DNA of 32,372 nt. Origin: Lewinella sp. (GTDB lineage Bacteria > Bacteroidota > Bacteroidia > Chitinophagales > Saprospiraceae). The stretch spans positions 1 to 32,372 of the forward strand of contig JAGQXH010000010.1 of assembly GCA_020436695.1 (NCBI GenBank), read 5' to 3'. Each line of letters opens with the position of its first letter. Within the stretch, counting starts at the first letter, position 1. The notes beneath the pieces were generated by a model. That model did no database searches, was not told where the DNA came from, and was given only the letters and a program-made list of their open reading frames with translations. The position numbers were made by a program, and so were the translations under genes. Positions 1 through 8,427 of this stretch are shown one piece after another.

Positions 1-2579
1 CACATTTCTTCGGAAATATAAGGCGCGAAAGGAGCGATCAATACCACCAGATCCTGTAAAATAGCCCGCTTACTAGAATTATTCAGCTTACCTAGATCAT
101 TGGTGGCCACCATAAAGGCCGGTACACAGGTATTGAAGGAAAAGCGTTCGATATCCTCATTTACTTTTTTGATGGCGGTATGCAGGATCTTCAGTTCCTC
201 CTTGTTGGGGGCTTCATCGCTGACGCGGAAGTTGTCTTTATTATCGAAAAACAGATTCCAGAATTTGCGCAGAAAGCGGAACACGCCGTCGATGCCCTGC
301 ATATCCCAGGGTTTGGCCTGTTCGATAGGGCCCAGGAACATCTCGTACATGCGGAAGCAGTCGGCACCATAACGGTTCACCACATCATCCGGATTCACCA
401 CATTGAAATAGCGCTTGGACATCTTGCCCACCTCGCTGCGGGTGACGAACTGACCGGCATCATTGGCAATGAATTCCGCATCGGCATAATCCGGTCGCCA
501 GGCTTTGAACTTGGCAATGCCTTCTTCCGTCAGATGAGAGGTTTCCTTACCGTAATCACTCACAAAATCCACGTGCACCGGGATCAATGCAAATTCAGCA
601 TCCGGATACTGATCCAGAATATCGGCGGACACGAAGGTTCGACTGTCATCACCTTCTTCGGCCTTGATGAGATGGATGAATTCGATCACTCCCTGGATCA
701 TTCCCTGGTTGATCAACTTGCGGGCGTATTCCTTTTTGGGTACCAGCCCCAGATCGTACAGGAAGTGATTCCAGAAACGACTGTACAACAGGTGGCCGGT
801 TGCATGCTCCGAACCACCGACGTACAGATCTACATCCTGCCAGTAGTCGATGGCATTTTTTGAAGCAAAGGCTCCCTTATTGTCCGGATCCATATAACGA
901 TACCAATACCAGGACGAACCCGCCCAACCCGGCATAGTCGACAGTTCATATTCGTATTTTCCCTGGTATTTCCAGTCTTCGGCGCGCCCCAGTGGCGGCT
1001 CGCCGGTCTCGGTGGGCAGGTATTTATCTACCTTCGGCAACAACAAGGGCAATTCGCTCTCTTCGATCAGATAAGGTACACCGTCTTTCCAATAGGCTGG
1101 AACCGGCTCACCCCAATAACGTTGACGACTAAAAACAGCATCGCGGATGCGATACTGGATCTTACCACGGCCCAGTCTCCTTTCCTCCAGCCAGTCGATC
1201 AGTTTCGGCACAGCCTGCTCATAGGTCAAACCGTTGATCATGCCGGAATTGATGTAGCGGCCTTCTTTAGTGGCATCCGCGGCTTCTTCGATGTTTTCCT
1301 GGGCGTCCAGAATGGGAACGATCGGTAAACCGAAATGGGTCGCAAAATCCCAGTCGCGCTGATCACCGGAAGGAACGGCCATTACGGCACCTGTACCATA
1401 GCCGGCCAAAACGTAATCAGCAATATAAATGGGCACTTTCTCCTCATTGAAAGGATTAATGCAGTAGCTACCGGTAAAAGCACCGGTGACCGTTTTTACT
1501 TCTGCCATTCGCTCTATTTCCGAGCGGCTGGCCGTCCATTTGATATAGTCATCTACCTCCTGCTGCTGTTCGGGCGTGGTGATCTGAGCGACCAGTTCGT
1601 GCTCCGGAGCCAAACACATAAAGGTAACCCCATAGATGGTATCCACCCGGGTGGTAAATACTTCAATTGGGGTTTCGGCATCCTGTTCCAGTGCAAAACG
1701 TACACTGGCGCCCTGGGAGCGACCGATCCAGTTGCGCTGCTGTTCTTTCAGGCTTTCCGGCCAGTCGATATCGTCCAGACCATATAACAACCGGTCAGCA
1801 TAGGCTGTGATGCGCATGCTCCACTGTTTCATCAACTTGCGCTCTACCGGATAACCGCCCCGCTCGCTTACACCGTCTTTCACCTCATCGTTGGACAATA
1901 CCGTACCCATGGCCGGGCACCAGTTTACAAAACTCTCTTTGGGAAAGGTCAGACGGTAGTTCAACAGGAAGTTCTGCTGTTCGGCCACACTCATTGCATT
2001 CCAGTCAGTGGCTGAGATCACGGGAGTGTCGTCGTCGCAGACGGCTTTTATTTTGGCATTTCCTTCTTTGGCCAGCCGGTCGACCAATTGCTCAATGGGC
2101 ATTGCCTTATCAGCCACCTCATCGTAATAATGGCGGAACAACTGCATGAAGATCCACTGCGTCCAGCGATAATAATCCGGATCGCTGGTACGTACCTCCC
2201 GGCTCCAGTCGAAGGAGAAAGCCATGTTTTCCAACTGCTCCCGGAAACGCTTGATGTTCTTATCCGTAGAAATGGCCGGATGAATACCGGTCTGGATCGC
2301 ATATTGTTCGGCGGGCAGCCCAAAGGAATCATATCCCATCGGGTGTAGCACATTGAAACCTTTCAAACGCTTGTAACGGGCGAAAATATCGGAAGCGATG
2401 TAGCCAAGTGGATGCCCCACATGCAGCCCCTCACCTGAAGGGTAGGGGAACATATCCAGCACGTAGTATTTTGGCCGGGCGTTCGCATCATCCGGAGCAG
2501 GCGTTTCTACTTTGTATACTTCTTCTTCCTCCCAGAACTTTTTCCACTTGGGCTCAATGTCCCTCGGTTGATAATCCAT
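1..2579 (-). CDS. leuS: Leucyl-tRNA synthetase, 3' end cut off by window edge
   Basis: Class Ia aminoacyl-tRNA synthetase that charges tRNA-Leu in the cytoplasm. Reading from the ATG at 2579, the protein begins MDYQPRDIEPKWKKFW and has the HVGH signature at 2412-2423. The CP1 editing domain follows, with TTRVDTIYG and the GTGAVMAVPSGDQRDWDFA region that carries the conserved editing aspartate. The KMSKR catalytic loop is at 411-425, and the start of the anticodon-binding domain runs off the left edge. About 859 codons are present; bacterial LeuRS of this phylum is usually about 900-950 residues, so roughly the last 60-90 are missing. An insertion between the zinc/CP1 region and KMSKR (EFALIPVHVDFVSDYG) is in my recollection typical of Bacteroidota LeuRS. 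No frameshift was noticed. The ATG is preceded by an A/T-rich leader without a clear Shine-Dalgarno. Confidence 0.97.
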   Translation of the reverse strand, partial: MDYQPRDIEPKWKKFWEEEEVYKVETPAPDDANARPKYYVLDMFPYPSGEGLHVGHPLGYIASDIFARYKRLKGFNVLHPMGYDSFGLPAEQYAIQTGIHPAISTDKNIKRFREQLENMAFSFDWSREVRTSDPDYYRWTQWIFMQLFRHYYDEVADKAMPIEQLVDRLAKEGNAKIKAVCDDDTPVISATDWNAMSVAEQQNFLLNYRLTFPKESFVNWCPAMGTVLSNDEVKDGVSERGGYPVERKLMKQWSMRITAYADRLLYGLDDIDWPESLKEQQRNWIGRSQGASVRFALEQDAETPIEVFTTRVDTIYGVTFMCLAPEHELVAQITTPEQQQEVDDYIKWTASRSEIERMAEVKTVTGAFTGSYCINPFNEEKVPIYIADYVLAGYGTGAVMAVPSGDQRDWDFATHFGLPIVPILDAQENIEEAADATKEGRYINSGMINGLTYEQAVPKLIDWLEERRLGRGKIQYRIRDAVFSRQRYWGEPVPAYWKDGVPYLIEESELPLLLPKVDKYLPTETGEPPLGRAEDWKYQGKYEYELSTMPGWAGSSWYWYRYMDPDNKGAFASKNAIDYWQDVDLYVGGSEHATGHLLYSRFWNHFLYDLGLVPKKEYARKLINQGMIQGVIEFIHLIKAEEGDDSRTFVSADILDQYPDAEFALIPVHVDFVSDYGKETSHLTEEGIAKFKAWRPDYADAEFIANDAGQFVTRSEVGKMSKRYFNVVNPDDVVNRYGADCFRMYEMFLGPIEQAKPWDMQGIDGVFRFLRKFWNLFFDNKDNFRVSDEAPNKEELKILHTAIKKVNEDIERFSFNTCVPAFMVATNDLGKLNNSSKRAILQDLVVLIAPFAPYISEEM

Positions 2580-2643
2580 TGTTGAAAGGTTTAAATACTT
2601 TAGTCGTAGGCCGGTTCGTCTTAAGCCTTGAAGTTCGGGACGA

Positions 2644-2666
2644 ATGACTTATGACTGACTGACACC
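2644..2666. repeat. Short AGTC-type intergenic repeat, copy A
   Basis: The stretch between leuS and the caspase gene reads as overlapping GACT units on the + strand (AGTC units on the - strand: GTGTCAGTCAGTCATAAGTC). It is a weaker member of the AGTC family also seen at 15165-15198, 17003-17029, 23341-23374 and 23484-23502. No coding potential is visible. Confidence 0.45.
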
Positions 2667-2681
2667 ATGACCTATTATTAC

Positions 2682-2717
2682 AAAAACGGCCCGGGAAAAA
2701 TTCCCAGTCACCGTTTT
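2682..2717 (-). terminator. Likely intrinsic terminator downstream of the caspase gene
   Basis: AAAACGG (2683-2689) pairs with CCGTTTT (2711-2717), and inside this GGGAA (2693-2697) pairs with TTCCC (2701-2705) across an AAA loop. On the minus strand the structure ends in CCGTTTTT, which gives the U-tract of a Rho-independent terminator. It lies about 115 bp past the caspase stop codon and upstream of leuS, so it would insulate leuS from readthrough. Confidence 0.55.
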
Positions 2718-2791
2718 GATGTTAAAACAGGCCGCGAAATTAGGGAAAAATTTGATATTGACATTGGCATTTGGGCATTTACGATTAGAAC

Positions 2792-2819
2792 CAATCAGAG
2801 GGGACCACCTTGCTGATTG
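2792..2819 (-). other. Hairpin just past the caspase stop codon
   Basis: CAATCAG (2792-2798) and CTGATTG (2813-2819) form a 7-bp perfect stem 12 bp beyond the caspase stop codon. The loop can pair a little further (AGG with CCT). No U-tract follows on the minus strand, so this is more likely a 3' UTR or mRNA-stabilising hairpin than a stand-alone terminator. Confidence 0.35.
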
Positions 2820-2831
2820 TTATTTTGTTCG

Positions 2832-4964
2832 CTACTGCTTAGGTTGGGAGTAAAGACCAGTTGCAAAATAACCGATACCGGAATCCAGCTTTTTGGACAG
2901 GAGTGTTGATTCAAGTTCACGTAGTCCCGCTAACTTCTCCTCATTGTTCTGGTCAAAAGTCGGATTGGCAAAAACAATTTTATAGGATTTAACGCTCCAG
3001 CCTTCAGTGAGGCCCGGAATCGGGAAGTTTCCGAGATTGAAACCTGCTCTCAGGTCTTCAGTACCTGGGTATAATGGTGATGGTAATGCCGCTTTTTCCA
3101 ACTGCTCGGCCGAAAAAGGCGCGGTGCTGTAGATGAAATTGATGTAGTTGTCCTCCTTCTCCCAATTATACCAATACCACTTGGGGTCGAGTTGCAAAGG
3201 TATGCCATCATATCGGCTGAACACCCTTACAGAATCATTGGGTTTTAACATGCTCACTTTAGGTTCCAAGAGACCAGCCTGGGCGGCAAAGCTCGGATCG
3301 AAGTAAATAGCGGCAATGTACAGATTCACCGGACCGTTGTTGGTGATATTGATTTTCAGTTTTCCTCCCCAGGTCTTTCCCCCATCGAGCGATCTGATCT
3401 TTAGCTTCAGCTCATTTTCCGGGCCGGGATCGAGAGCGTCCTGTCCTCCGTTCGGGCCTTCAAAGGCAAAAGTTACCTGCAGATAATGGTCCGGAAGCTT
3501 ATTGCTGGTGGCATTATTGAGCTGTTTCAGATAAGTCCAATGCGAGATATGTCGTAGACAATTCCCGATCAGTTTGATCGTACCGTCCTGGTTTAGATAT
3601 AGCTGTTTGGTCAGCGGCTGAAATTCGTTATCCGGTAGCGTAATATAGATCAGACCGTTGGCCAGAACGAGATCATATGCCGCTTTATGCGCTTCATCGC
3701 AAAAGGTTAACCAGTTTTCAGCTTCAAGCAATTCCAGTTCTTTCAGGACCTTTTCCACCTCTTCCACCGGTGCGTCCTTATTGATCAGTCGGAGCAGAAT
3801 TGCCCGTTGCTCGGTTCCCGAAATTTTGACCCGGTGGTCTTTTACTTCGAGACCTTCTTCGTTTTCAAATTGCACCACAGCACTATCCAGATCGGTTGAG
3901 ACTACTTTTCCGGTGAGCGTTTCCTTCTTATTTACGGCGACTACTACAGTGGTCTTACCGTTTGCTACTCCGTGGATTACCCCTCGGTTTAATACCCAGC
4001 GACCGGCCGCACCGGTTTTTGTACTGAAGACGATGGTGCCATCCTGAACTTCTGTAATTTCCTTGTTTAAAAATCCGGTTTGAAGCAGATGATGATATTC
4101 GTTTGGGGCGTACAACTTTGGTTTCTGATCAAATATTCCCCTGATCTTATTTCGGACCCGGCTGTGCAGCTCGGCGTAAGATAAATTGCCCCCGGATTGT
4201 TCCAGCGTCCGCAGGAGGTAAGAAGTCAACACCCCTTCTCCATTTGATTCTACAGCCGCCTCATCACTTTCGGCCGCCGAGAGTTGGACATGAGCTGCCT
4301 GTGGCAGGACTTCTGCGAGTATTTTTCCTTTAAAATCGGCGAGATCATAACTCTTACTGCCTTCCGGTTGATGTTTGTAGCCGGCAGCGAAGATGAAATC
4401 ATCCCAATTGCGCTGGGGAAAAACGATATCGATGCGTTTGTTGTTTATGGTGGGTGTCACCTGGGAACGGGTGTTATCCCCTGAGTTGCAACAATCAAAA
4501 ATTGTGACAATATGTGCTCCCGTTTTTTGATACAGCTCATGCAACAGATACCGGATCTCTTTGTCGGCAAGAAGGAAGTTCGGCGAATAAGTGTCCTCAT
4601 AATAACAAACTATTGATTCCAGCCTTCCATCACTTTCATCGACCCAGATCGACGGATCGGCTTCCTCCACCGTTCCGTGGCCGGAGTAATAAATTAGAAT
4701 GGTATCGTTTTCGGTAGCAAGCGACAGGTCTTTTCGGAAGGCATCAATGATATTTAGTTTGGTGGCCTCCTGATCCAGCAACAACTTGAAGGAAAGGGTG
4801 ATTGTTGGATCGTTTTGGAGGTACTTCAGCATTTGGCAGGCGTCGTGCGCACAGCCGGATAATTTAGGGAAGCTGCCGTTGCCGTGGAGAATGAGAGCAT
4901 CCTGATATTCGTTTATACCGATAAGCAACGCATGAACGTGAGGAGATTGGATTACTGAGGTCAT
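2832..4964 (-). CDS. Caspase-like (peptidase C14/metacaspase) protein with C-terminal beta-rich region
   Basis: Predicted 710-aa cysteine peptidase of the caspase/metacaspase clan. Using the ATG at 4964 (MTSVIQSPHVHALLIGINEY), the N-terminal ~240 residues form the p20-like domain. The catalytic His lies in YYSGHG (His ~96) and the catalytic Cys in FDCCNSG (second Cys, ~159), as in DxCxSG metacaspase motifs. A longer reading from 5039 would overlap the upstream regulator gene and adds no homologous sequence, so the internal ATG is preferred. There is no signal peptide, so it is probably cytoplasmic. The C-terminal half has a conserved-looking stretch (LYIAAIYFDPSF, then MLKPNDSVRVFSRYDG) resembling DUF4384-type domains often fused to bacterial caspases. 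It lies 31 bp after the response regulator stop on the same strand, so the two are very likely co-transcribed. The substrate is unknown; family members act in proteolytic signalling or abortive defence. Confidence 0.88.
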   Translation of the reverse strand: MTSVIQSPHVHALLIGINEYQDALILHGNGSFPKLSGCAHDACQMLKYLQNDPTITLSFKLLLDQEATKLNIIDAFRKDLSLATENDTILIYYSGHGTVEEADPSIWVDESDGRLESIVCYYEDTYSPNFLLADKEIRYLLHELYQKTGAHIVTIFDCCNSGDNTRSQVTPTINNKRIDIVFPQRNWDDFIFAAGYKHQPEGSKSYDLADFKGKILAEVLPQAAHVQLSAAESDEAAVESNGEGVLTSYLLRTLEQSGGNLSYAELHSRVRNKIRGIFDQKPKLYAPNEYHHLLQTGFLNKEITEVQDGTIVFSTKTGAAGRWVLNRGVIHGVANGKTTVVVAVNKKETLTGKVVSTDLDSAVVQFENEEGLEVKDHRVKISGTEQRAILLRLINKDAPVEEVEKVLKELELLEAENWLTFCDEAHKAAYDLVLANGLIYITLPDNEFQPLTKQLYLNQDGTIKLIGNCLRHISHWTYLKQLNNATSNKLPDHYLQVTFAFEGPNGGQDALDPGPENELKLKIRSLDGGKTWGGKLKINITNNGPVNLYIAAIYFDPSFAAQAGLLEPKVSMLKPNDSVRVFSRYDGIPLQLDPKWYWYNWEKEDNYINFIYSTAPFSAEQLEKAALPSPLYPGTEDLRAGFNLGNFPIPGLTEGWSVKSYKIVFANPTFDQNNEEKLAGLRELESTLLSKKLDSGIGYFATGLYSQPKQ

Positions 4965-4995
4965 TGTATTCGGCTTTAGATGGATTGTGGTAGTA

Positions 4996-5667
4996 TTACA
5001 ATGGGCCGTCGAGTTCAACCAGCTTATTGCGAATCGCATAAATGATCAACCCGGCGGTGTTGCGTACTCCCGTTTTACTCAATAGGCTGTTCCGGTGATT
5101 TTCGACGGTGCGAATACTGATGAACAGCTGTTCAGCGATCTCTCCGGAAGTAAATTCCCGGCAAATGAGATTCAGCACTTCCATTTCCCTTTGCGTCAGT
5201 TGCAGATTGTCCTGTATTTTCCAGGGACGGACAGGCTGATGTTTTTTCTGAATACCTTTCAGGAGTGCTTTGGAGACGTATTCATTGAAGTAGAATTCTT
5301 TCTCGTAAACGGTTTGGATGGCCGTTTTCAATACTTCCGGCTCTTCATTTTTCAGCAGATAACCGTTGGCGCCTACCTTCATCATGTGGTTGATCAAACG
5401 CTCCTCATCATACATGGTAAGTAGAATGATCCTGATGTCCGGATACAGTTCCCGGATCTTTTCGGTAGCTTCCAGCCCATCCATTACCGGCATGCGCAGA
5501 TCCATGAGAATAACATCGGGTTGGTTTAATGCAATGGCTTCGATCAATTCCTTTCCGTTTGAAGCTTCGATGATCAGTTCCACATTTTCAAATGACCGGA
5601 TCAATAACCGAAGCCCTTTCAGGAATAAGATCTGATCGTCGGCGATGGCCAGTTTTATTGTTGGCAT
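4996..5667 (-). CDS. NarL/FixJ-family response regulator (REC + LuxR HTH)
   Basis: A 223-aa DNA-binding response regulator. The receiver domain (~1-120) has the acidic pair D10/D11, the phospho-acceptor D56 in VILMDLRMPVMDG, T84 and K106. The LuxR-type helix-turn-helix spans ~155-215 (LTQREMEVLNLICREFTSGEIAEQLFISIRTVENHR). All residues needed for phosphorylation are present. The ATG at 5667 gives a standard MPTIKLAIADDQ start. It is the first gene of a two-gene operon with the caspase-like peptidase. The HisKA_3 kinase at 7594-8391 belongs to the partner family of such regulators and is the obvious candidate to phosphorylate it, although the genes are divergent and 1.9 kb apart (inference). 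Confidence 0.95.
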   Translation of the reverse strand: MPTIKLAIADDQILFLKGLRLLIRSFENVELIIEASNGKELIEAIALNQPDVILMDLRMPVMDGLEATEKIRELYPDIRIILLTMYDEERLINHMMKVGANGYLLKNEEPEVLKTAIQTVYEKEFYFNEYVSKALLKGIQKKHQPVRPWKIQDNLQLTQREMEVLNLICREFTSGEIAEQLFISIRTVENHRNSLLSKTGVRNTAGLIIYAIRNKLVELDGPL

Positions 5668-5992
5668 GTGATAGGTGTTTGTTGGGCTCCTAAGGGGTTA
5701 AAATATCAAAGGATTGTGTTTGGGTAAAAATAGGGGTTTCTACTCACTTTTCTAAAATAGGTAGTAGGCTCCATTTTTTATATTAGAACAAAATCGGATA
5801 TTGAGCATTGTCCTGCCGATCGGCAATTCTTCATTTGTAATTCCATGTAAACTATTAAATATCCTTGGATGATTATTGGCTTTCCAAACCAGGAGAGCCT
5901 GGATCGGATCTTATATTTTATGCAGCTGTATTTAACTTGAAAAATTGCTGATTACATACACCATTCTTTCATAACATAATAAAAATCAGATC
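5668..5992. promoter_or_regulatory. Divergent intergenic region between regulator operon and 290-aa gene
   Basis: This 325-bp A/T-rich non-coding region must hold the promoters for both directions. Three things can be seen. AAAATAGG occurs twice as a direct repeat (5727-5734 and 5754-5761). CTACT and AGTAG bracket the same area as an inverted repeat. A perfect 12-bp palindrome TGCCGATCGGCA lies at 5814-5825. The repeats sit 60-95 bp upstream of the regulator start and could be operator sites, possibly autoregulatory. I found no confident -7/-33 pair. Confidence 0.4.
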
Positions 5993-6865
5993 ATGGCTAA
6001 CCCAAAGAAAAGTAGGCAACTTGATAAGGAACAAGTTGACAAATTGAATCAGGAATGGAATAATTGTCTGCCGAGTAGTATCAGCAATTTATTTTATGAG
6101 AAGCATGACAAAACCGGTATCCAAAGAGTCAGTTATTTTTCTCTTAATCTGGACGATGCAGATTATGATACAATAAGAGGCTTTTGGAAGGAGTTCCATG
6201 GTTTTTGTATTATTAGAATAATCATGGGATGCGAAAACGAAAAGTTTTCACCTGTATTTGAACTTACGCACGTAGATTTTCAGCTGTCCAAAACGGCGCA
6301 GGAAAATCCGCCCTCACTTTATTATTCGCTTATACCCAATTATGATACCGAGACTCCAAAGCCAAGTTTAAGTCCGATTTTCAGTTATTCCAATACTTTA
6401 TTTAATAATGAAGATCCACCAAGCGGTCTAACGGAGATCACGCCTGGTGTGGCCGATCTTTTTCATAAAAAGTGGTTCGAATTAAGTAATGCAAAACTGT
6501 CTGCTGCTTTTTCAGGAATAACGCATAGGATAGATTCAGGTAAACCGGATACGATAGGTCAGGAAGGGCAACAATTATTAACCAGTAAGCGGGTTCAGTC
6601 TTACGTTTTTTCGCAAAGTGATACAAATATTGTAATCGCCTATATTGTCAACCCTATCTACGAGGACTCTTCTGTACGCATGTACATGGGATCAGGCCTG
6701 ACCATGCGATTTACACATCCTTTCCGGTTTCGGCCGATGTTATTTTTACCAAATTTACAATCCGGCATGCCCGAAGTACAATCAGATCCGACTGATGATC
6801 CGGATTCTGGTACCTATTTCGAAAGATCCAAACCTTGCCCACCGTATTGTGATCCAGAGGGATAG
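5993..6865 (+). CDS. Hypothetical protein, 290 aa, family not recognised
   Basis: A 290-aa soluble-looking protein starting MANPKKSRQLDKEQVDKLNQEW, with no signal peptide or transmembrane segment. I do not recognise the family. Visible features are a Lys-rich N-terminus, an internal segment with alternating aromatic and polar residues typical of an alpha/beta fold, and a Pro/Asp-rich tail (VQSDPTDDPDSG) ending in a compact Cys motif PCPPYC. By eye the base composition is clearly more A/T-rich than the adjoining kinase, leuS and hydrolase genes, which may indicate transfer. It starts divergently from the regulator-caspase operon and is followed 105 bp later by the membrane protein and kinase genes. 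Its position suggests a role in the same circuit, but nothing in the sequence states what it does. Confidence 0.8.
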   Translation: MANPKKSRQLDKEQVDKLNQEWNNCLPSSISNLFYEKHDKTGIQRVSYFSLNLDDADYDTIRGFWKEFHGFCIIRIIMGCENEKFSPVFELTHVDFQLSKTAQENPPSLYYSLIPNYDTETPKPSLSPIFSYSNTLFNNEDPPSGLTEITPGVADLFHKKWFELSNAKLSAAFSGITHRIDSGKPDTIGQEGQQLLTSKRVQSYVFSQSDTNIVIAYIVNPIYEDSSVRMYMGSGLTMRFTHPFRFRPMLFLPNLQSGMPEVQSDPTDDPDSGTYFERSKPCPPYCDPEG

Positions 6866-6970
6866 TCAGTTCAAGCATGATAACTGACCGAGTTGTGAGT
6901 CGCTATTTATCAGAAATTGGAGTAAGACTTACCATTCTATTCCCTCTTTATCCGTAAGCTTAGCATTTCA

Positions 6971-7615
6971 ATGATAAAAGAACTTTCCATCTACCTGTCC
7001 GACATTTCGATGTATTCCATTGTATTGCCGGCGATAGCAGGACTGATCTTATTTAACCGAATGTCGAAAGTGCAGCGGGTTATCTGGTTACTGGTGTTGC
7101 TATCGGTACTCACCGAAGTGATAGCCCGCTGGGTGAGGAATACGGACGAATTCCAGAATCTGGTTTATTATATATTTACGCTTTGCGAATTTATCCTGCT
7201 GTCCTATATTTTTATGCAGACTTTGGTCCCTTTTTTCCGGCGGGCGTTTCTGCTGACTTTGATCATCTTCTTTTGTCTTTTTGTGATTGTTGATATGGTC
7301 TGGCTGAGTGGTCTCGCAGCATTCAATAGTTATTCTACAGCCGTGGAAGGACTGTTGATCATTTTCCTTATCCTTTGCTACTTTTACAAGACTTTGCAGG
7401 AACTCAGGATCAAATATCTGGAAAGAGAGCCCCTGTTTTGGGTCAGCACCGGAGTACTATTGTATTTTTCCAGTAATTTATTCATCTTTTTGTTTACGAA
7501 TTACATTAATTCTTCCACCCGTGCTCTGTTCATTATCTGGGGAATACATGCTATCTTCGGCATTCTCTTAAATGTGTTATACACTCTTGCCTTATGGGTG
7601 ACACCCAAACCGTAG
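6971..7615 (+). CDS. Multi-pass membrane protein, probable sensor partner of the kinase
   Basis: A 214-aa integral membrane protein with about six or seven hydrophobic helices (around 17-28, 37-53, 66-86, 92-112, 122-140, 155-178 and 186-208) joined by short loops. Arg/Lys-rich loops between helices suggest alternate membrane sides. No enzymatic motif is recognised. Its 3' end overlaps the start of the histidine kinase gene by 22 bp in another frame, which implies translational coupling. Since that kinase has only one N-terminal helix and no sensory domain, this protein may be its signal-sensing partner (inference). It could also be an unrelated transporter-like or 7TM protein. Confidence 0.85.
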   Translation: MIKELSIYLSDISMYSIVLPAIAGLILFNRMSKVQRVIWLLVLLSVLTEVIARWVRNTDEFQNLVYYIFTLCEFILLSYIFMQTLVPFFRRAFLLTLIIFFCLFVIVDMVWLSGLAAFNSYSTAVEGLLIIFLILCYFYKTLQELRIKYLEREPLFWVSTGVLLYFSSNLFIFLFTNYINSSTRALFIIWGIHAIFGILLNVLYTLALWVTPKP

Positions 7616-8391
7616 ACAATTCACTTTCGCTGATCCTCCTGGGTGTGATCGGTATGTTAGTGCTGGCCGTGGCGGTGATCTTCTTCTTTGTGATCTACCA
7701 AAGAAGATTGTTTGCCCAGCAGGAGAAGATGCGCGACATGGAAACCGCCTATCAGAAGGATCTGCTGGAATCCTCCATCAAAGCACAGGAAGTGGAGCGC
7801 CGCCGGGTAGCCACCGATCTGCACGACGGTGTTGGGAGCTTACTGTCGGCCATTCGGCTATATGTACTACAGCTTTCACCTGAGCGTTCAGCGGATGACT
7901 ATGCGGAAATACTGAGTGAAACAAAATCTGTCGTCGATACGGCCATTACCCAAACCCGGGAGATATCACATAACCTCCTTCCCACCACACTGGATCGCTT
8001 CGGCGTCATCCAGGCCATGGAAGATCACTGTAAACGGATAGATAAGCTGAACGATGATATGGAGGTCCATTTCGCCTGCGACAAGGAGTATCAGTTTAAC
8101 GAGCAACAGAACCTGGCACTCTACCGTATCCTGCAGGAACTGATCAATAATACCTTAAAACATGCTCAGGCCACCAGCATTGATGTTGCATTTGTCACTA
8201 GGGGCAATGACATTCATTTTACCTATCAAGACAACGGTAAAGGCATGGATCAAAATGAAATAAAGGCCCTCAGCAATGGCCTGGGCCTCAAAAGCATTGA
8301 AAGCCGTGTCAATCTGCTGCGGGGAAAAATGAACATCTGGTCTGAAAAAGGCAAGGGTTTCCGGTTTGAGATCGAGTTGCCAGCCGATTGA
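7594..8391 (+). CDS. Histidine kinase, HisKA_3 + HATPase_c (NarL partner type)
   Basis: A 265-aa membrane-anchored sensor kinase. One transmembrane helix (~11-35) is followed by a short coiled linker. The HisKA_3 dimerisation domain has the phospho-accepting His77 in RRRVATDLHDGVGS and the downstream signature EISHNLLPTTLDRFGV. The GHKL ATPase domain has the N-box QELINNTLKHA (~181-191), G1 DNGKGMD (213-219) and G2 GLGLKS (229-234). All catalytic motifs are intact. There is no extracellular or PAS/GAF sensor domain. The start overlaps the membrane-protein gene by 22 bp. Kinases of this type phosphorylate NarL/LuxR regulators, and the only one in the window is the regulator encoded with the caspase. 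Confidence 0.95.
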   Translation: MGDTQTVDNSLSLILLGVIGMLVLAVAVIFFFVIYQRRLFAQQEKMRDMETAYQKDLLESSIKAQEVERRRVATDLHDGVGSLLSAIRLYVLQLSPERSADDYAEILSETKSVVDTAITQTREISHNLLPTTLDRFGVIQAMEDHCKRIDKLNDDMEVHFACDKEYQFNEQQNLALYRILQELINNTLKHAQATSIDVAFVTRGNDIHFTYQDNGKGMDQNEIKALSNGLGLKSIESRVNLLRGKMNIWSEKGKGFRFEIELPAD

Positions 8392-8427
8392 AACGTGTTG
8401 TCGGCATCCTTATGGCGTGCTGTTGAT

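Noticed and set aside
180..1787. Long plus-strand open frames opposite leuS
   Set aside because: They are antisense to a clearly coding leuS frame with all family motifs; the translated sequences show no family features.
4965..5039. A longer N-terminus for the caspase gene starting at 5039
   Set aside because: It would overlap the regulator's C-terminus, and the added residues (MRFAISWLNSTAHCN...) do not belong to the caspase domain; the ATG at 4964 directly precedes the conserved HALLIGINEY strand.
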